A stretch of DNA of 57,787 nt from NCBI GenBank assembly GCA_905202595.1, contig CAJKSP010000011.1:1-57787 (forward strand). Reading direction: 5' to 3'. This document shows positions 54,184-57,787 of the stretch, piece after piece (the stretch's first letter is position 1; every line of letters starts with the position of its first letter). The DNA is from an uncultured Sutterella sp. Its GTDB lineage: Bacteria; Pseudomonadota; Gammaproteobacteria; Burkholderiales; Burkholderiaceae_F. The position numbers were made by a program, and so were the translations under genes. A model generated the notes under the pieces. It made no database searches. It saw nothing but the letters and a program-made list of their open reading frames with translations, and was not told the DNA's origin.

Positions 54184-54570
54184 GTGAAGTCGCCGATTCG
54201 TCTGATCCTCTTATCCGTCAGCGCTGCGCTGATTCTCGGTGGCTGTGCTGCGGGAAGCGGCTACTACACTGGGGATACGGTTGGCGGTCCCGGCGAGCGC
54301 GATTGGCGCGATACCGCCAAGCAGTCGCGGGATCCGCTCCTTGACGCGCCTTACCATGCCGAGATGACCTGCACAACGGAAGAACCGGTGACGGTGCTTC
54401 GCCGGGTGAAGGAAGTGTCCTTTGCCTGCCGCGATGTCGGCGTGTCGGCCACAATTGACGAGCTTCGCGATGCCGGCTGGCGGATAGTGAGCCTCAATAT
54501 CGGCGAAGACGTTGAAAGCGACAATCATGTCGGCTTTCCCGTCACCATTCAAATTCGGAAGCTTTTTTGA
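54184..54570 (+). CDS. Small lipoprotein of unknown function
   Basis: This 128-residue protein has a lipoprotein signal: short basic start, hydrophobic core LILLSVSAALI, then the lipobox LGGC. The mature part has two further Cys (TCTTEEP, FACRDVG) and a compact ending (IDELRDAGWRIVSLNIGEDV, then FPVTIQIRKLF). I do not recognise a family. GTG 54184 is chosen because GGGAG lies nine bases upstream and it places the signal at the very N-terminus. It ends in a clear terminator before the aminopeptidase gene. Confidence 0.72.
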   Translation: MKSPIRLILLSVSAALILGGCAAGSGYYTGDTVGGPGERDWRDTAKQSRDPLLDAPYHAEMTCTTEEPVTVLRRVKEVSFACRDVGVSATIDELRDAGWRIVSLNIGEDVESDNHVGFPVTIQIRKLF

Positions 54571-54608
54571 GCTTCAGCAGTCTTCGGCCTCAGGATGACT
54601 GTCATCGC

Positions 54609-54638
54609 AGCGGCAGAACGAAGCGTCTGCCGCTTTTT
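54609..54638 (+). terminator. Intrinsic terminator after the lipoprotein gene
   Basis: AGCGGCAGA (54609-54617) pairs with TCTGCCGCT (54626-54634) and is followed by TTTTT. It ends 15 nt before the next start codon, so the aminopeptidase must have a promoter inside this region or depend on read-through. Confidence 0.88.
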
Positions 54639-54652
54639 CAAAGGTGTGAGAT

Positions 54653-56554
54653 ATGAACGCAGAAGAGTCAGAGAGGTCTGATGCGCTGCGAGCGGCCTTC
54701 CGCTCGCGGCTCGTTCAGCACAGTTCAGCGGCAGGCGACGCCAGCCACTCGGCAGATTTGGAGCTTGCTGTTCTGCAGCCAAAGTCTCCGGCTGAACGGC
54801 TGGCGGTCTTCCGCTGTCTAGCCGCAGCGGAAGGCTGTGATGCGGCGCTTGTCTTTACGGCTGACCCGCATCTCTCAGAGTACGTTCCAGCTCATTGGGC
54901 ATTGCGCCGCGCACTCACAGGCTTCACTGGCAGCGCAGGTGCTTTGGCGGTGACAGCTAAAGCGGCTGCAATGGCGACCGACAGCCGCTATTGGGAGCAG
55001 GCTGCAGGCGAATTGCCTTCATCCATCGAACTCATCAAGTCGAAAGGCAATCTGGCCGATGAGCTCGTCTCCTGGCTTGGCAAGAGACTTCCTGACGGCG
55101 CTTCTGTGGCGGTTGATCCTGAGAGCATTTCGCTCTCGCAGGCGAGGGCGCTTGAGCAGGCGCTCACTGCACAGCATCTGAAGCTCAAATATCTCGAGCT
55201 TGATCTCTCTCGCTGCTGGCCGGATCGGCCGCCAGTGCCGCATAGCGCTGTGAGCGCCATGCGGCGTCCTGGCTCATCTGTGCGCGAGAAGCTTCGGCGC
55301 ATTCGGCGCGACATGGTGGATGCCGGCGCTTCGGCAGTCCTGCTTTCTGCGTTAGATGATGTGGCTTGGGCGACGAATTTGCGCGGCAGCGACGTGCCCT
55401 GCAATCCGGTATTCCTTTCCTATCTCATCGTGCGCGAAAAAGAGGCCGTGCTCTATATCGATGCAGATCGGCTTGATGCGGCGGCAAAGCGAGTCTGCCG
55501 CACGGCAGGCATTCGCCTTGAGGCGCCGGCGGCACTGGCTCGTGATGTCAGCCGCTTCTCCTCCGAGGGCTTTTTCATGGCGGATCCGTCGACGACAAAC
55601 TACGCGCTTGCTAGCCTCATCAGCGAACCGCATTTTCTTGAATCAGCATCTCCCGCTGCAGCTATGAAAAGCGTCAAAACGGCTTCAGAAATAGAGGCGA
55701 TCGATGAAGCAATGCTTCGCGATGCTGTGGCGCTTGCCGAATTCTATGCTGAGCTTGACGAGCGGCTGGCCCGCGGAGAGCTTCTCACGGAATGCGATGC
55801 AGCCGATATGCTGCATGCTTGGCGCGCCAAGCAGCCGGGCTTTATTGGGGAGAGCTTTGAAACGATTGCCGCCTACGGACCCAATGCGGCTTTGCCGCAC
55901 TATCAGCCGCATCGCGAGTCGGCCGCAAAGCTGGAAGCTGGCGGTCTTCTGCTGATTGATTCCGGCGGGCAGTATGACTGCGGCACGACGGACATCACCC
56001 GCATGACGCCTGTCGGAGAGCCCAGCGATGCAATGAAGGCGGATGTGGCGATGGCAACGCGCGCCATGCTGCGGCTGCTCAATCTGCGTTTTCCTGAAGG
56101 AGCAACCGGACGCACGGTTGATTTGGCGGGCCGCATGGACCTTTGGAAGGCCGGCATTGATTTTGGCCATGGCACTGGCCATGGCGTCGGCTATTGCCTC
56201 AATGTGCATGAAGGGCCGCTCACGATTTCTCCTCGTGCGCAGGAGGTCCCCTTCAAGCCAGGCAATGTCATTTCTGACGAGCCAGGCATTTATCGTCCGG
56301 GACGCTGGGGCGTGCGCGTAGAAAATCTCATGACGGTCGAGGAGGCCGGAGAAACGGAATTTGGACGTTTTCTGCGGTTCAGGCCGCTTACGCTTCTGCC
56401 GATCGACGTACGTGCGCTGCCTGAGCCGTTCGGCGAGCTTGCCGATGAACTCAACCAGTTCAATGAACGCTGTGTGAAGGCATTGACCGGTCGGCTTTCG
56501 TCAAGAGCGGAAGTTTGGCTTCAAGCATCGGCTGCACCTGTGCGCCGCGGATGA
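54653..56554 (+). CDS. Xaa-Pro aminopeptidase (M24B, aminopeptidase P type)
   Basis: This metallo-exopeptidase removes an N-terminal residue followed by proline. The 633-residue product is the long, three-domain form. Two creatinase-like N-terminal domains (FTGSAGALAVT, TDSRYWEQA; then LDDVAWATNLRGSDV) precede the pita-bread catalytic domain. Metal ligands are visible in order: IDSGGQYDCGTTDITR (two Asp), GHGTGHGVG (His), SDEPGIYR (Glu) and VRVENLMTV (Glu). The catalytic site therefore looks intact. It is the last chromosomal gene before the insertion sequence. Confidence 0.93.
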   Translation: MNAEESERSDALRAAFRSRLVQHSSAAGDASHSADLELAVLQPKSPAERLAVFRCLAAAEGCDAALVFTADPHLSEYVPAHWALRRALTGFTGSAGALAVTAKAAAMATDSRYWEQAAGELPSSIELIKSKGNLADELVSWLGKRLPDGASVAVDPESISLSQARALEQALTAQHLKLKYLELDLSRCWPDRPPVPHSAVSAMRRPGSSVREKLRRIRRDMVDAGASAVLLSALDDVAWATNLRGSDVPCNPVFLSYLIVREKEAVLYIDADRLDAAAKRVCRTAGIRLEAPAALARDVSRFSSEGFFMADPSTTNYALASLISEPHFLESASPAAAMKSVKTASEIEAIDEAMLRDAVALAEFYAELDERLARGELLTECDAADMLHAWRAKQPGFIGESFETIAAYGPNAALPHYQPHRESAAKLEAGGLLLIDSGGQYDCGTTDITRMTPVGEPSDAMKADVAMATRAMLRLLNLRFPEGATGRTVDLAGRMDLWKAGIDFGHGTGHGVGYCLNVHEGPLTISPRAQEVPFKPGNVISDEPGIYRPGRWGVRVENLMTVEEAGETEFGRFLRFRPLTLLPIDVRALPEPFGELADELNQFNERCVKALTGRLSSRAEVWLQASAAPVRRG

Positions 56555-56606
56555 ATCAGGTTGCGAATGACTCATCAGTTAGCTGCACGCTTTTGCTAAT
56601 GGTTCG

Positions 56607-56640
56607 GAAAAGGCGTTGACGTTTCTCTTCGCCTTTTCTT
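56607..56640 (+). terminator. Intrinsic terminator after the aminopeptidase gene
   Basis: GAAAAGGCG (56607-56615) pairs with CGCCTTTTC (56630-56638), a 9-bp perfect stem with its T tract inside the descending arm. It lies about 50 nt after the stop and just before the insertion-sequence end. Confidence 0.75.
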
Positions 56641-56718
56641 CCAGGTACAAAAAAAGCCTCCCTATCCTGACTATGAACTGTCCCCACTTTGTGAGACAGA
56701 TTTTTGACCGACAGCGTA

Positions 56719-57618
56719 TCAAGGCTCTTGAACTGCCGCCTCCCAAAATTGTTTGGGAGAGCGGTAGTTCAGTCTGGCTTGAATGCGTTCATCGTTGTAA
56801 TAACGGCAATACTCAAGAATTTCCTTCCGGGCCTCCTCGGCCGTCAGGAGATTCTTATGAAAACGGTTGTTAGGGTGGTAAAGCCACTCCGTCTTTAAAG
56901 TGCCGTTCCAACCCTCCATAACTGCATTGTCCCAACAATTGCCTTTGCGGGAATAGCTTTGCTTAAGGCGGAGCTCTGCAGCGCGCTTTCGGAAGACGGC
57001 GTGTGTATAAAGCATCCCTTGATCGCTATGCAAAATTGCCGGCTTTTGAACGAGTTCGGAGAGCCGCTGCAGCGTTCTCATTCCTAGCGCCAGATCCTGA
57101 CGCGTGCTCATTTCGCAAACCACAATTTCCCTCGTGCACAAGTCCAGAACGGGAGAAACATACAGCCACCCCTCCTTGACAGGGATGTAAGTCACATCCG
57201 TAACAAAGGCAGTTCGGGGCCTGGACTGCTCGAATTGGCGATCCAACTCGTTTTCCAGAACGCTTCCGTCCGGCAAGCGTCCCTTCCTCACGCACACCTT
57301 GTAATTGTTGGCGCGTCGGATGACAGCCGAGCATCCATGGATCCGCATGATTCGCGCGACCTGATTGTGCCCCGGCTTGCGTTCATAGCCGTCGGTGCGC
57401 AGCGCGGCCGTCATTCTCCGGACGCCGTATCTGCCTTGGTGCTGTCTTTGGATAGCTTGGATTCGATCTCGGAGTCTCTGATCTTCCTGCACTCGCTTGC
57501 CAGGGTTTCCAGCACGACGATAAAAGGTGCTCCTGCTGGTATGGGTGAGTCGGCAAGATTGGGCAACGGATACCCCGCAGCTATGTGCTGCCGCAACTGC
57601 TTCGTCAATGATGAAATC
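56719..57618 (-). CDS. IS3-family transposase OrfB (DDE integrase domain)
   Basis: This is the catalytic half of the transposase, read after a -1 frameshift from OrfA. From the slip site it is about 299 residues: a DEAVAAAHSCGVSVAQSC helix-turn-helix-like stretch, STFYRR, then RYGVRRMTAALR and the rve integrase core. The DDE residues are seen in FVTDVTYIPV (first Asp), ILHSDQGMLYT (second Asp) and CWDNAVMEGWNGTLKTEW (Glu). The ending YYNDERIQARLNYRSPKQFW is typical. A GTG at 57492 could start an independent OrfB of 257 residues, but family practice favours frameshift expression. No stop or missing DDE residue was seen. Confidence 0.9.
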   Translation of the reverse strand, partial: DFIIDEAVAAAHSCGVSVAQSCRLTHTSRSTFYRRAGNPGKRVQEDQRLRDRIQAIQRQHQGRYGVRRMTAALRTDGYERKPGHNQVARIMRIHGCSAVIRRANNYKVCVRKGRLPDGSVLENELDRQFEQSRPRTAFVTDVTYIPVKEGWLYVSPVLDLCTREIVVCEMSTRQDLALGMRTLQRLSELVQKPAILHSDQGMLYTHAVFRKRAAELRLKQSYSRKGNCWDNAVMEGWNGTLKTEWLYHPNNRFHKNLLTAEEARKEILEYCRYYNDERIQARLNYRSPKQFWEAAVQEP

Positions 57619-57787
57619 TTTTTTTCTGAGCCGTCCGCACCGCCAAGATGCTTGTCTATCGACGCCAGCAGGCTTTCCAACACAATGCGCTGCTCTTGGA
57701 TCAAGCGTTCTGCCGACTTGAGCGTTTTCGGTTTGTCAAGCGACGAGAGATTTGACCCTTCAAACGACAGAAATTGACCCCCTTTTG
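57411..57787 (-). CDS. IS3-family OrfA, N-terminus beyond window
   Basis: The zero frame upstream of the slippery site is open to the window edge and carries a helical, Lys/Leu-rich region (LDKPKTLKSAERLIQEQRIV, then LASIDKHLGGADGSEKK), as expected for the leucine-zipper end of OrfA. Without frameshifting it continues past the slip site for about 69 codons to the stop at 57411, a rather long tail. The N-terminal helix-turn-helix of the usual OrfA is not in the window. Confidence 0.7.
   Translation of the reverse strand, partial: KGGQFLSFEGSNLSSLDKPKTLKSAERLIQEQRIVLESLLASIDKHLGGADGSEKKISSLTKQLRQHIAAGYPLPNLADSPIPAGAPFIVVLETLASECRKIRDSEIESKLSKDSTKADTASGE
57618..57624 (-). promoter_or_regulatory. 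Programmed -1 frameshift site A AAA AAG
   Basis: On the minus strand the zero frame reads GAA AAA AAG ATT, containing the canonical slippery heptamer A AAA AAG used by IS3-family elements. Slipping back one base continues as GAT TTC ATC ATT GAC, which enters OrfB without a stop. Confidence 0.85.

Larger units (their letters stand above)
56674..57787 (-). mobile_element. IS3-family insertion sequence (IS150-like), truncated by window edge
   Basis: The left boundary is placed at about 56674, where TGAACTGTCCCCACTTTG resembles the terminal repeats of IS150-group elements. The element encodes OrfA and OrfB on the minus strand, joined by an A AAA AAG slippery heptamer. The other end lies beyond position 57787, so the inverted repeat partner and target duplication cannot be seen. 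The window ends inside the element, as draft contigs often do. Confidence 0.85.

Overview
The window reads as a chromosome segment of a Gram-negative betaproteobacterium of the order Burkholderiales, most likely a gut Sutterellaceae such as Sutterella. This is an inference from protein family types, the gene neighbourhoods (yhdP-nitrilase-tldD; nadD-rsfS-rlmH-maf; hemH-grpE-dnaK-dnaJ) and an anaerobic, amino-acid/C4-dicarboxylate flavour (DcuB, NarL-like regulator, HemG, several M20 amidohydrolases). No 16S gene is present to confirm it. The sequence is moderately GC-rich, densely coding and almost all core chromosome. The only mobile element is an IS3-family insertion sequence running off the right edge.

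Layout. 1-161: two tRNA-Lys genes, the first cut by the window edge. 553-3156: recA, a strong hairpin terminator, then recX with a long N-terminal extension. 3338-9478: TerC-type membrane protein, mnmA, a nitronate-monooxygenase-like protein, lrgA/lrgB, an S4 RNA-binding protein and an M20 peptidase. 9607-15196: fadD-like ligase, hemG, a stand-alone infA, and a short UvrA paralogue. 15333-23629 (minus strand): yhdP, a nitrilase homologue, tldD, a PlsC-type acyltransferase and a CDP-diglyceride-synthase-like protein. 23836-33812 (plus): glnE, yheT, a VUT-type transporter, hemH, grpE, dnaK, dnaJ, with two textbook sigma-32 promoters. 33930-38198 (minus): an AcrAB/MexAB-type efflux pair. 38744-44140: dcuB, an orphan NarL-like regulator and a divergent pair of M20 amidohydrolases. 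44402-49770: yebC, purD, a secreted hypothetical protein, nadD, rsfS, rlmH, maf. 50263-56554: a 1271-residue protein that looks like a catalytically dead DEAD-box helicase with a huge charged tail, a small lipoprotein and an aminopeptidase P. 56674-end: IS3-family element.

How the genes work together. DNA repair is represented by recA/recX and the UvrA paralogue, proteostasis by grpE/dnaK/dnaJ, haem synthesis by hemG and hemH, and ribosome and RNA work by mnmA, infA, rsfS, rlmH, tRNA-Lys and possibly the pseudo-helicase. The envelope set is yhdP with its downstream genes and the RND pump. Nitrogen and amide metabolism includes glnE and the M20 enzymes, and anaerobic dicarboxylate exchange rests on dcuB.

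The most interesting theme is the number of apparent pseudo-enzymes that keep a family fold while losing catalytic residues: the helicase-like protein at 50263, the nitrilase homologue at 18453 (Cys to Gly, Lys to Arg), the CDP-diglyceride-synthase-like protein at 15333, the nitronate-monooxygenase-like protein at 5443, and partly the receiver domain at 40388. I saw no CRISPR array, prophage, toxin-antitoxin pair or restriction system.
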